DNA from: Lepidurus packardi
Lineage: Eukaryota; Arthropoda; Branchiopoda; Notostraca; Triopsidae
Assembly: GCA_023053545.1 (NCBI GenBank)
Contig: JAKZAN010000001.1
Coordinates: forward strand, 4,608,565-4,672,564
Length of the DNA: 64,000 nucleotides
Direction: 5' to 3'
In this document: positions 1-10,652 of the stretch, in pieces
Layout of the letters: each line of letters opens with the position of its first letter
Numbering within the stretch: the stretch's first letter is position 1
Program-made: the position numbers and the translations under genes
Notes under the pieces: generated by a model
Seen by the model: the letters and a program-made list of their open reading frames with translations, nothing else
What the model was told of the DNA's origin: nothing
The model's database searches: none

Positions 1-330
1 TCCAAATGGGGGACTCCGTTTGGCTCTTCAATCCTTCCCCGAAGAGAGGAAAGTTCCCCAAGTTTCACCGGCCTTGGACGGTTATGAAACGAATTTCGGA
101 TCAAGTTGTCCACATTAAAAACACCATTTCGGGTGCATATGAACAATTTAAAGAAGGGACACCATTAAGGCGAGTGACCATTATGCAAGCCGGACTTGCG
201 CTACCATTAAAGGTACCATTCCCGACAGGAAAAAAATAGACAAACGTTACACAATAAAATTTGTATTAAAGAAAATTCACTGGGAGGATACAACAAATCA
301 CCACACAAAAATCACGATAATTTTCACGCA
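1..330 (+). pseudogene. Gypsy-1 integrase C-terminal remnant (unit 1)
   Basis: The window opens inside a Ty3/Gypsy polyprotein. The frame starting at position 6 encodes the integrase C-terminal region (GDSVWLFNPSPKRGKF, then KFHRPWTVMKRIS), typical of the nucleic-acid-binding tail after the DDE core. The same stretch recurs at 7066, 12940 and 49146. A one-base deletion near 187 (relative to 7247) breaks the frame, and the reading runs into the antisense 3' flank of PISD with no 3' LTR. It is a dead fragment. Confidence 0.85.
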
Positions 331-386
331 AAATACGGAAATTTCACTGAAACGAATAGCCAGACATCTTAGAACCCACATTAATG

Positions 387-1628
387 CTACGGTTTAGAAT
401 TTTGAGCGATAGCTTGACCGACTCGAACGATTTGCCCAAGCTGGACGGTAAATTTAAAGTCCTTGGGGGCCTGAAAAATAAGGACCATTGTAGAGCCAAA
501 GTTAAACTCACCGAATACTTCACCTTTCTCCTGATGGAGACCCTCCCCGCCTGCACGTTCCTTGTGGAAGTTGTAGTCCGTCGTCCTGCGACGTCCGGCA
601 CGACAGTTTGTTTCCAATTCCTACAATACAAAGAAAAGAAACCTGTTAAGTCACTTTCAAAAACGCAAACTCGTCGACTAACTTACTGGATCTTTATAGA
701 CTCGTATGGAGCCGACATTGGTAGCTCCGACCGCTGTCATGCTGAACAAGCCGTACTGCCACTGGCCAAAGTAAACGGCTCGCTCGTTGAGGGCAAGTAA
801 GCCGGGGACCCATTTGGAAACGCTTGGGTTCACACTAAGGAGTTCCCCTAAGATAATATTCCGGTTAGTAACACCCTTTGTTGTTCTCATGGCGAATTAC
901 CTGGAAAGTGTCGCCGCAATGAAATATCCCATTCAACGGGGGAATGAAACCGATGGTAGTCCCCGGGCGCCAGATAGATGACACAGTAGTGGAGGCCGGA
1001 GGTTGGGGACCCTGTTGAGAGTTGCACCAGTTCAGAGGGTCCCAAAAACTGGCTCAGGGAGTAATACACCCCCTTCACCTGTCCCAACAGTCCATTCCGG
1101 TCCACTGCGCCCAAATGGAGGACTTTCCCATCGGCTGGTGACACCTGTTGTAGAAAACAAACAATATTTAGTACGAGAAACGAGTGCATAAAAACCCCCA
1201 TCAACCTACAATGCAGTCCGTAGTGTTGATAGGGCGTGCGCCTGGTTTAAGCGGCCGTCGAAAAAATTCGCCGATGCTGGAGTAGTCGGACAGGTTGTCC
1301 GATGCGGCTTCTTCGACGTTTACGCCAAACGTCCGCGCGTAGAACCCAAGGACCGGCTTCCTCATCCACCGAGGCAAACGGGTGTTGGCCAGTCGTCCCC
1401 AGGTGCGCGACAGGGTCGCCCAGGGCAAGCTGCGATAAGCACGTACCTGTTAACCAAGATAAAAGCATATTAGGTACTTGACTCACATAGCAATTGCTAC
1501 GCCAGATAGATACAGAAGATCGTATTAGTCAAAAGAAATTCCCTTAGGGGATTGTATTGATCTTACCTTAAAGTCTCGCGCACAGGCATGCCACGAACGA
1601 GGCAAAGCGATCCGTGGAGCAGCGTCAT
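387..1628 (-). CDS. PISD: Phosphatidylserine decarboxylase 3' exons, copy A
   Basis: Five minus-strand exons (1567-1628, 1210-1446, 901-1144, 687-847, 387-620) join in frame into about 312 residues matching mitochondrial phosphatidylserine decarboxylase, which converts phosphatidylserine to phosphatidylethanolamine at the inner membrane. Visible landmarks are the N-terminal block [35 protein letters not shown] with the relay Asp, [12 protein letters not shown] with both His residues, [10 protein letters not shown], and [12 protein letters not shown], where GST is the self-cleavage site that yields the pyruvoyl group. Introns are 53-120 nt; the 53-nt one (848-900) holds a perfect TACTAAC branch site. 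The donor after 1210 is GTAGGT, against GTAAGT in copies C-E. A further exon at 1995-2045 is plausible. No start codon or targeting peptide is visible, so this may be a 5'-truncated copy. The stop lies beside Gypsy-1 sequence. Confidence 0.85.
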
Positions 1629-2196
1629 CTGTTAAAGAAAACACAAGTCAAGTGTTAGGGAGACTGAACAAAAGGTCCCATAATATATATCACAGAAAAA
1701 TACGTACGTACAACAAACGTACATAGGAAACAACAACAGAAAAAAGCTGCTTAGGATTTCAGGAGAATTGGGCCATCCATGACCTCCAAATTACAACAAG
1801 ACGATCAGGACTTCGTTCACAATTTTTTATGGGTATTTCTGGAAAATAAAAACCGATTAGGACTCGTGTTACAACTCTGTTGCTTTCTTATCGAAAGGGA
1901 AAAACCATAGCACTCGCGGTTGAAACTATTTGGCTAAGCTTCTTCTGAGACTAGATGTACTTGAATGGTAAACAAAAAGGCAAAAAACGCTTACCCATGG
2001 TCCAGGCAACCCGTACGAAATGAGGAACCTTCTAAGGTTGAAAAACTGAGGGCACAATACACGAAAACTTTGGGAGAAAATGCAAAAGGCTCCTTCCTGG
2101 TTAACGATAGCAAGAAGACTTACCAAAACAAGTGACAACAATGAAAGTTATAGCGTCACTTGGCGTCACTTCCGGGGTGGCCAGTTCATTGCGTCA

Positions 2197-2198
2197 TT
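2197..2198. other. PISD/NOG1 deletion junction, unit 1
   Basis: Left of this point the sequence follows the PISD upstream region as in unit 3 (up to 15134). Right of it the sequence follows the NOG1 upstream region as at 39106 onward (TGGTTCCCGAACCCGC). One shared T is the only microhomology. The same junction is at 9246/9247, 45456/45457 and 51337/51338. Confidence 0.8.
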
Positions 2199-2740
2199 GG
2201 TTCCCGAACCCGCTTCCTTCGGGTTGCTATCCCCAGCATCAACGGTAGAGGGTTGGACGAATAGGCGATATGTTGACGCCCTCTTTACCGGTGTCTGGGC
2301 GACACTTGATTAATATGGCGGCAAAACAACTCCTGTATGACACCTATAAATAGTCCAAAAATATGAGTTCCCTGGTTTCACCGACTGTGGAAAAGAATAC
2401 GGGGTAGAACCAGGAGTTCATGATAGAAATGGGTCGGGTGAACGTAAGCTTGGTTAATTTCTAGTTAAGTATTCATATCTTTATGTATACTAATAACAGC
2501 TGGAAAGACAAATTCAGATGCAAAACCTGATGAGAGAACGCGTGGTAGCCACACAGATAGCTCGAGCATGAGAATAGCTATATTGGATTGGAGTTTTTTC
2601 TATTGTGAGTGCATTAGGAAGGATTGATGGGTAACAAACTTCAAACTCTCTATACTAACATACTTACAGTGCTTGTACCTTTCATGTTTCTCACCTTCAA
2701 GTTATAAAAGGACCAGAAGACCTGGCCTACTATTGCCCTG

Positions 2741-3567
2741 ATTTCTGAGCAATGCGGACACAGCCTTGAAGAACAGATTCATCTCTTTGAGAGCATCAAG
2801 CCACTATTTACTAAAGGTATATGCTTCATTATCCAGTGTGATATTTTTACTAATATTTGCTTTATTAGCCCATGCTTGTTACTTTCAAAAAGCGTTCGAG
2901 AATGATCATGTCCCAATTGTGCAAATGTCTACCGTCACCGAAGAAGGAGTAGTGGAAGTAAAGACAGACGTAAGGGCGGATTATTTATTGGTTTTCTGGT
3001 GTTCAATTTGCATTGTCTAGGCTTGTGAGCGTTGATTGCTAGCGCATCGTGTGGAAGGCAAGATGCGTAGCTAGAAGGTAGAAGGTGTCTTGAACCGTCT
3101 AAACGTAGGCGAACCCAGGCGAAAAGATAACGTTGTTCGTCCAGTTTGCATTCCGGACTCTGTTTCGCAGAAGAAAGCAGCTCAAGCTGAGAAGGAGAAA
3201 ACAAAAAGGACGGGACGAGCTATCGAATTGGAACAAGGGGACGACCACATTGTGGATTACAGAAAGAATTATGACCTGCCATACGACTTCAAATACGACA
3301 AAATTCCAGAATTCTGATAAAACAAAAACATTGCCGACTACATTGATCCGGATCTTATGGTGGTTAGTTTACCGTTTTATCTCCGGCCGGTTTTTTTACT
3401 TTGTTATTTAAAAAAAAAAAGAAATTGGAGCAGTTGGAAAAGGCTAACTGGGTAGTTTCGAAATCAGTTATGGCCCTTGAAATTAAATCTGGAAGGACTT
3501 GAGAAGAGAATACAAGTTTGCCTTGAAATAAACTTTGAAATGGCTTTTTACTCGTTTATTACTGCTG
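2741..3567 (+). pseudogene. GTPBP4: NOG1/GTPBP4 3' fragment, unit 1
   Basis: Exon pieces of the nucleolar GTP-binding protein NOG1, which acts in 60S ribosome assembly. 2741-2816 gives ISEQCGHSLEEQIHLFES and KPLFTK (end of the GTPase domain). 2869-2969 gives VQMSTVTEEGVVEVKTD. 3021-3359 gives LLAHRVEGKM, VLNRLN, RAIELEQGDDHIVDY and NIADYIDPDLM. In-frame stops lie at 3033 (TGA), 3072 (TAG), 3315 (TGA) and 3318 (TAA), so it cannot encode NOG1. After the KLEQLEK codons near 3422 the sequence jumps to 3' UTR, with AATAAA at 3527. The GTPase core and N-terminus are missing. Confidence 0.85.
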
Positions 3568-3599
3568 ATTTTGAGATGTTTTTGACTTTCCTTCAGTTC

Positions 3600-3944
3600 C
3601 AAATGAGCTGTTTTGCTCCCTCCCCCCGTAATACGTACTTGCGTATTTGTTGTACCCATAGAGCGCTCCCTGTAATACGTACTTGCTTATTAGAAATAGA
3701 CGAAATAACAATGTCTGAACCTTACAAATCGGATTTTCCGGATGCAAAGTCTACAAAACTTCTCTTAAAAGGTGCTCTCATCCATCCTATTCTTCAGAAG
3801 TAGCCCCTAATCACAACGCAGGGACCATCTTATTTTTACTCATACCCAAATCCTCCACATTTGGTGCCGTGACCAGGATGAGCCGCACAGAAACGAAGTC
3901 CGTTGATTGAGTGAAGATCAAATCCTCTCTACTTTCTCAACCCA
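3600..3944 (+). mobile_element. Gypsy-1 LTR-like end and primer-binding site, unit 1
   Basis: The sequence up to TCCTCCACA at 3859 ends in CA like an LTR. After two bases it is followed by TGGTGCCGTGACCAGGAT (3862-3879), which has the look of a primer-binding site. The region holds two copies of TAATACGTACTTGC, about 50 bp apart. I could not fix the LTR 5' edge and no matching 3' LTR is in the unit. The hAT element then interrupts. Confidence 0.55.
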
Positions 3945-4164
3945 CAGTGCCGTATCTCCGCCTAGGCAAACTAGGCAGCTGCTTAGGGGCCCCAGCCTCG
4001 AAGGGGGCCCCGGGCCAGGTGCCGAAGTACGTTGAGGGCACAAGACAAAGAAAAGAAAATGTCAATTTTTCCGTACGAAATATTAATTTATGTAATAGTA
4101 TGTAAAATAACTGGAGATCATTTTGGAGACTGTGAAAAAGTTATGTCTTATAGCCTCACCTACC

Positions 4165-4245
4165 GAGTGATTGGCGGAGTGGTTAAAGGCCCTAACTTTC
4201 GTTCTGTAGTTCACCAGTTCAAGTCCCGACACCAGGGCCGTCTTA
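4165..4245 (+). other. tRNA-like segment with A and B boxes in hAT
   Basis: TGGCGGAGTGGTTAAAGG matches a pol III A box, and CAGTTCAAGTCCCGACACC about 30 nt downstream is close to a B box. The arms do not fold into a clear acceptor stem or anticodon loop, so this is a tRNA-derived relic, not a tRNA gene. It is also in the other hAT copy (about 41880-41955, minus strand). Confidence 0.4.
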
Positions 4246-4466
4246 TCGCATGGGCCAACTGGGCACGGGCCCAGGTCCCCACGAGGCTAGGGGACCCATC
4301 CCGACCTGTTTAGGAGCCCATTTTGGACCTTGGCCCAGGGGCCCACGGAGTAATATATTTTCATGTAGGTTTAAGTGTAATTAGATTAGTTTGAGCTTGG
4401 TTAGGTTTAGTTTGGTTAGGTTATATTATGTTTAATTAGGTTAAGTTAGTTAGGTACTGTGTATTT

Positions 4467-4509
4467 ATTATTTATTAGTCAGGTACTGTGTACCTGACTA
4501 ATAAATAAT
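4467..4509. repeat. 20-bp perfect hairpin inside hAT
   Basis: Arms 4467-4486 and 4490-4509 are exact reverse complements around a TGT loop. The same hairpin with an ACA loop is at 41622-41664 in the second copy, so it is a fixed part of this family. The preceding 4370-4460 is low-complexity TTAGGTT-like DNA. Confidence 0.85.
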
Positions 4510-4828
4510 GTATACTTTCTCCATAAAGGAAACGTCAACAGGCTGAAAGCCTACGACGTGATCAAATTTAAAAAAGAAGTTAGTCAGATTTTTGTAAGCC
4601 AGCGTAGGTTCTTTTCTCCGCTTTTCATAATTCGCGCTTCAATGAAGGTGGCAACACATTCTGAATCCCTCTGCAAACCACAGCTCTAGCATCTTACACA
4701 AGGATACGCGTGTTTTGGCTTGTCTACAGTAAGTTCAAAAGAAGAGATTAAGAGAAAATCGGTCCTTCGTAACATACCTCGAAGATTTAAGGAAAGCCGG
4801 TACCTTCGATCATTATGAGTCGAAAGCT

Positions 4829-5498
4829 ATGGGAAGAAGTGATGAACAGAATTACGCATACGATATGAAGAGGAAACGTAAGCGAAAAGTCCGGTTTGAC
4901 GAAGTAAAGGAAAAGGGGGTCGAACTCTCCGAGACCGGCAGGGACAGATTTAGAGTCACCGTCTTCAACGTCATTATTGACAGGTTGATTGCAGAACTAC
5001 AGATACGTGGTTCTGCTTACGAGAATTTAAGTCAAAAGTTTGACTTTCTCACGAAGCTTCGTAATTTGGAATCTCAAGACATCCGTAATGGAGCACGGAA
5101 CCTGCAAGCTTTCTATCCAGGGGATTTGGATGGTACATTGGAAAACGAGTGTCTACACCTGCGAGCTCATTTGTTTGTCGGCTGAGGCTAAATGGGGGAA
5201 AGAGTTATCGTCACTGGACGTATACAAGTACATTCTGGAAAAAGGCTTTTTGGATATTTACCCAAACGTGGGAATAGCGCTCCGGATGCTGTTATGTACA
5301 CCGGGGTCAAATTGTTCGGCAGAACGGTCGTTTTCAACATTAAAGAGAGTAAAGAATTATGTAAGATTTACCACAGAAGAGAACAGACTTAATTCACTAT
5401 CTGTGCTGTACATAGAGTCAGAAATAATGTCGTCTGTGGACTATAGTGAAGTCATCCGTTCCTTTGCAGAGAAGAAAGTTCGTCGCACGGCAATGTAA
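4829..5498 (+). pseudogene. hAT transposase C-terminal fragment
   Basis: Two overlapping frames (4829-5185 and about 5186-5498) form one broken reading frame. The first holds a basic stretch KRKRKRKVRFDE and a helical segment (VIIDRLIAEL, YENLSQKFDFL). The second holds the hAT dimerisation block LCTPGSNCSAERSFSTLKR, then NRLNSLSVLYIE. The BED finger and most of the catalytic RNase H-like fold are absent. The frameshift near 5183 confirms it is dead. The second copy shows a slightly longer first frame (40813-41322). Confidence 0.8.
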
Positions 5499-5715
5499 TC
5501 TTGTAATTATATGTAAATGTACAAATTATAATGTGAAAAAGTATAGTTGGTACTTGCTTATTTCATTTTTAAGTCTGCTTGCCAACTGTCTAAAGTCAAA
5601 GTTCGTTGAATAAATAAAAAATAAAAAGTAAAGTCAATTTTTTTGCTACGTGCCAAAATGGGGGCCCCGACTCAGTTAACTGCCTAGGGGCCCTGGGTCG
5701 CTAAATCCGGCACTG

Positions 5716-7343
5716 CTCTTCTGGGGAGACCGGTTATGCTTCGGACAGATAACATTTGCCGTGGCCTGGATGAAAACTTGCAAGGAACCAACTGGACAGA
5801 CTTGGCGATGGCTGAACTTGTTTGAATCGTATCAGTTCACAATTGAACAGCGGCCTGGACCAAAGCGTGGGAATGCGGATGCACTCTCAAGATGACCATG
5901 TTCACAATGTGGACGTCATGAAGGAGTGGACGAAGAAGAAAAGAATGCCACATGGACCACAACGAGATGTCGTGTTAAATCATGTGGAATTGGCTAGTGA
6001 CGGTAGCGTCGTAGTATCCCAGGAAGAAGACGAGGAGATGAAAGTTATCAAGAGATGTTTACAAGAACTTTATAAACCGTGTCTGCAAGCTATGAGTCAG
6101 CCGTTGCGCAGCTACTGGGCCCAAAGGAAAAATGTGAGTCTTCGTGGTGGCGGGTTTTACGGCGAATGGATTTCGACAAACGGATCTCAGCACCTGCATC
6201 TTGTGCCTAAAGCAAAGCAAGAGGAAATCTTCAGAAGTTACCACGGTGGTAATTCTGGGGCTCATATGGGAAGTAAAAACATCTTAGAAAAATTGCGATC
6301 ACGTTTGTATTGGCCCAAGATGCGGAACAATGTTGAAGGGTGGTGTAAAGGCTGCGTGACATGTGTGCAGCGAAATCCTCCATCCCAAAAGACTAGAGCG
6401 CCATTGAACCCTGTGCAACCTAGATTTCCAAGTGACATTGTAGCTATGGATATACTGGGTCCTCTGCCTGAAACAGTAGATCATTATCGCTATAGTTTGG
6501 TTGTCGGGGATTTGTTCCCAAAGTGGGTGGAGGCATATCCTATTCCAGATCAGGAAGCCACTACTATCGCTACCAAGCTCTATGGGGAATACATGAGAAG
6601 GTATGGAGTGCCGCTTCAGCTTCATTCCGAGCAAGGTAGAAGTTTTGAATCAAGAACTGTGAGCGAAATCTCCTGGTTGCTCAAAATCAAGAAAACTAGA
6701 ACTACTCCATAGCATCCGGAGAGTGAGGAATGTATTGAAAGGGCCAATAGGACGATTTTAGCAGGCCTCAGTAAACTCATCGACGAAGGTGATGAAACCT
6801 GTGTTGCCTAGTGTTTTACTTGCGTACCGGACGAGTGTTCAAAGTTCCTCGACTTTCACTCCTGCACGTTTACAATTTGGTAGACCGTTGTTCTTACCAG
6901 AAGATAGAGTTTTCGGTGGTGGTACCAGTTTCAACGTCTCAATACGCGGCAAAACTGGAGACAACTCTTCCTACCATTTTTGAACAAGCTCGAACACGGT
7001 TGGGATTTGCACAATGTTATCAGAAGATTTATTACGACAGCAAAACTTTAAACCAGGAAATCCAAATGGGGGACTCCGTTTGGCTCTTCAATCCTTCCCC
7101 GAAGAGAGGAAAGTTCCCCAAGTTTCACCGACCTTGGACGGTTATGAAACGAATTTCGGATCAAGTTGTCCACATTAAAAACACCATTTCGGGTGCATAT
7201 GAACAATTTAAAGAAGGGACACCATTAAGGCGAGTGACCATTATGCAAAGCCGGACTTTCGCTACCATTAAAGGTACCATTCCCGACAGGAAAAAAATAG
7301 ACAAACGTTACACAATAAAATTTGTATTAAAGAAAATTCACTC
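5716..7343 (+). pseudogene. Gypsy-1 RNase H/integrase remnant, unit 1
   Basis: The end of RNase H is followed by integrase. 5822-6712 carries the zinc-binding HHCC module (YHGGNSGAHMG, CKGCVTC) and the DDE core (AMDILGPLPE; LHSEQGRSFES, where the second catalytic Asp is Glu; and E in the ECIERANRT block). A TAG at 6710 replaces a codon that is TGC or TAC in the other units. The frame shifts near 6800, then the C-terminal GDSVWLFNPSPKRGKF tail follows to about 7330. It runs straight into PISD copy B with no 3' LTR. Confidence 0.85.
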
Positions 7344-7447
7344 GGAGGATACAACAAATCACCACACAAAAATCACGATAATTTTCACGCAAAATACGGA
7401 AATTTCACTGAAACGAATAGCCAGACATCTTAGAACCCACATTAATG

Positions 7448-8689
7448 CTACGGTTTAGAATTTTGAGCGATAGCTTGACCGACTCGAACGATTTGCCCAA
7501 GCTGGACGGTAAATTTAAAGTCCTTGGGGGCCTGAAAAATAAGGACCATTGTAGAGCCAAAGTTAAACTCACCGAATACTTCACCTTTCTCCTGATGGAG
7601 ACCCTCCCCGCCTGCACGTTCCTTGTGGAAGTTGTAGTCCGTCGTCCTGCGACGTCCGGCACGACAGTTTGTTTCCAATTCCTACAATACAAAGAAAAGA
7701 AACCTGTTAAGTCACTTTCAAAAACGCAAACTCGTCGACTAACTTACTGGATCTTTATAGACTCGTATGGAGCCGACATTGGTAGCTCCGACCGCTGTCA
7801 TGCTGAACAAGCCGTACTGCCACTGGCCAAAGTAAACGGCTCGCTCGTTGAGGGCAAGTAAGCCGGGGACCCATTTGGAAACGCTTGGGTTCACACTAAG
7901 GAGTTCCCCTAAGATAATATTCCGGTTAGTAACACCCTTTGTTGTTCTCATGGCGAATTACCTGGAAAGTGTCGCCGCAATGAAATATCCCATTCAACGG
8001 GGGAATGAAACCGATGGTAGTCCCCGGGCGCCAGATAGATGACACAGTAGTGGAGGCCGGAGGTTGGGGACCCTGTTGAGAGTTGCACCAGTTCAGAGGG
8101 TCCCAAAAACTGGCTCAGGGAGTAATACACCCCCTTCACCTGTCCCAACAGTCCATTCCGGTCCACTGCGCCCAAATGGAGGACTTTCCCATCGGCTGGT
8201 GACACCTGTTGTAGAAAACAAACAATATTTAGTACGAGAAACGAGTGCATAAAAACCCCCATCAACCTACAATGCAGTCCGTAGTGTTGATAGGGCGTGC
8301 GCCTGGTTTAAGCGGCCGTCGAAAAAATTCGCCGATGCTGGAGTAGTCGGACAGGTTGTCCGATGCGGCTTCTTCGACGTTTACGCCAAACGTCCGCGCG
8401 TAGAACCCAAGGACCGGCTTCCTCATCCACCGAGGCAAACGGGTGTTGGCCAGTCGTCCCCAGGTGCGCGACAGGGTCGCCCAGGGCAAGCTGCGATAAG
8501 CACGTACCTGTTAACCAAGATAAAAGCATATTAGGTACTTGACTCACATAGCAATTGCTACGCCAGATAGATACAGAAGATCGTATTAGTCAAAAGAAAT
8601 TCCCTTAGGGGATTGTATTGATCTTACCTTAAAGTCTCGCGCACAGGCATGCCACGAACGAGGCAAAGCGATCCGTGGAGCAGCGTCAT
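7448..8689 (-). CDS. PISD: Phosphatidylserine decarboxylase 3' exons, copy B
   Basis: Exons at 8628-8689, 8271-8507, 7962-8205, 7748-7908 and 7448-7681, offset exactly 7061 bp from copy A and near-identical to it. It keeps SPADGK, DYHRFH and FGST, so the catalytic set looks complete, and it shares copy A's GTAGGT donor after 8271. As with A, no 5' exons with a start are seen before the PISD/NOG1 junction at 9246. Upstream the only clear difference is a 12-bp deletion near 8924. Whether it is expressed cannot be told from sequence. Confidence 0.85.
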
Positions 8690-9789
8690 CTGTTAAAGAA
8701 AACACAAGTCAAGTGTTAGGGAGACTGAACAAAAGGTCCCATAATATATATCACAGAAAAATACGTACGTACAACAAACGTACATAGGAAACAACAACAG
8801 AAAAAAGCTGCTTAGGATTTCAGGAGAATTGGGCCATCCATGACCTCCAAATTACAACAAGACGATCAGGACTTCGTTCACAATTTTTTATGGGTATTTC
8901 TGGAAAATAAAAACCGATTAGGACTCTGTTGCTTTCTTATCGAAAGGGAAAAACCATAGCACTCGCGGTTGAAACTATTTGGCTAAGCTTCTTCTGAGAC
9001 TAGATGTACTTGAATGGTAAACAAAAAGGCAAAAAACGCTTACCCATGGTCCAGGCAACCCGTACGAAATGAGGAACCTTCTAAGGTTGAAAAACTGAGG
9101 GCACAATACACGAAAACTTTGGGAGAAAATGCAAAAGGCTCCTTCCTGGTTAACGATAGCAAGAAGACTTACCAAAACAAGTAACAACAATGAAAGTTAT
9201 AGCGTCACTTGGCGTCACTTCCGGGGTGACCAGTTCATTGCGTCATTGGTTCCCGAACCCGCTTCCTTCGGGTTGCTATCCCCAGCATCAACGGTAGAGG
9301 ATTGGACGAATAGGCGATATGTTGACGCCCTCTTTACCGGTGTCTGGGCGACACTTGATTAATATGGCGGCAAAACAACTCCTGTATGACACCTATAAAT
9401 AGTCCAAAAATATGAGTTTCCTGGTTTTACCGACTGTGGAAAAGAATACGGGGTAGAACCAGGAGTGCATGATAGAAATGGGTCGGGTGAACGTAAGCTT
9501 GGTTAATTTCTAGTTAAGTATTCATATTTTTATGTATACTAATAACAGCTGGAAAGACAAATTCAGATGCAAAACCTGATGAGAGAACGCGTGGTAGCCA
9601 CACAGATAGCTCGAGCATGAGAATAGCTATATTGGATTGGAGTTTTTTCTATTGTGAGTGCATTAGGAAGGATTGATGGGTAACAAACTTCAAACTCTCT
9701 ATACTAACATACTTACAGTGCTTGTACCTTTCATGTTTCTCACCTTCAAGTTATAAAAGGACCAGAAGACCTGGCCTACTATTGCCCTT

Positions 9790-10616
9790 ATTTCTGAGCA
9801 ATGCGGACACAGCCTTGAAGAACAGATTCATCTCTTTGAGAGCATCAAGCCACTATTTACTAAAGGTATATGCTTCATTATCCAGTGTGATATTTTTACT
9901 AATATTTGCTTTATTAGCCCATGCTTGTTACTTTCAAAAAGCGTTCGAGAATGATCATGTCCCAATTGTGCAAATGTCTACCGTCACCGAAGAAGGAGTA
10001 GTGGAAGTAAAGACAGACGTAAGGGCGGATTATTTATTGGTTTTCTGGTGTTCAATTTGGATTGTCTAGGCTTGTGAGCGTTGATTGCTAGCTCATCGTG
10101 TGTAAGGCAAGATGCGTAGCTAGAAGGTAGAAGGCGTCTTGAACCGTCTAAACGTAGGCGAACCCAGGCGAAAAGATAACGTTGTTCGTCCAGTTTGCAT
10201 TCCGGACTCTGTTTCGCAGAAGAAAGCAGCTCAAGCTGAGAAGGAGAAAACAAAAAGGACGGGACGAGCTATCGAATTGGAACAAGGGGACGACCACATT
10301 GTGGATTACAGAAAGAATTATGACCTGCCATACGACTTCAAATACGACAAAATTCCAGAATTCTGATAAAACAAAAACATTGCCGACTACATTGATCCGG
10401 ATCTTATGGTGGTTAGTTTACCGTTTTATCTCCGGCCGGTTTTTTTACTTTGTTATTTTTTAAAAAAAAGAAATTGGAGCAGTTGGAAAAGGCTAACTGG
10501 GTAGTTTCGAAATCAGTTAAGGCCCTTGAAATTAAATCTGGAAGGACTTGAGAAGAGAATACAAGTTTGCCTTGAAATAAACTTTGAAATGACTTTTTAC
10601 TCGTTTATTACTGCTG
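9790..10616 (+). pseudogene. GTPBP4: NOG1/GTPBP4 3' fragment, unit 2
   Basis: A copy of the unit-1 fragment at an offset of 7049 bp, with the same exon pieces, the same internal jump from KLEQLEK to 3' UTR and the same four premature stops. The shared stops show the fragment was already broken before the array formed. The distinctive block RAIELEQGDDHIVDY is intact. Confidence 0.85.
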
Positions 10617-10652
10617 ATTTTGAGATGTTTTTGACTTTCCTTCAGTTCCAAA

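Larger units (their letters stand above)
3945..5715 (+). mobile_element. hAT transposon, copy 1 (non-autonomous)
   Basis: A 1771-bp element with inverted ends CAGTGCCGTATCT (left) and AAATCCGGCACTG (right), both rich in AGGGGCCC. It encodes only the C-terminal part of a hAT transposase, so it could move only with help in trans. Flanks (TCAACCCA and CTCTTCTG) are not duplicated. Against units 2 and 5 it replaces about 592 bp of Gypsy-1 (10994-11585), so it marks a deletion or an exchange between two hAT copies and not a clean insertion. A second copy at 40376-42170 is inverted and has a proper 8-bp target duplication. Confidence 0.85.

Noticed and set aside
384..800. 138-codon plus-strand ORF, repeated at 7445 and 49524
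   Set aside because: Exact antisense of the last two PISD exons, whose protein match is strong; the plus reading resembles nothing and is shorter in copies C and D.
2080..2313. 77-codon ORF repeated in each unit
   Set aside because: It crosses the PISD/NOG1 deletion junction and a probable antisense PISD exon; no coding signal of its own.
3477..3803. 108-codon ORF repeated at 10526 and 46736
   Set aside because: It spans the NOG1 3' UTR and the Gypsy-1 LTR-like region, so it has no single origin and no family resemblance.
4165..4245. Functional tRNA gene
   Set aside because: A and B boxes are present but no acceptor stem, anticodon loop or terminator fits.
4370..4460. TTAGG-like run, suggestive of arthropod telomere repeat
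   Set aside because: Degenerate, short and inside the hAT element; no regular (TTAGG)n array.
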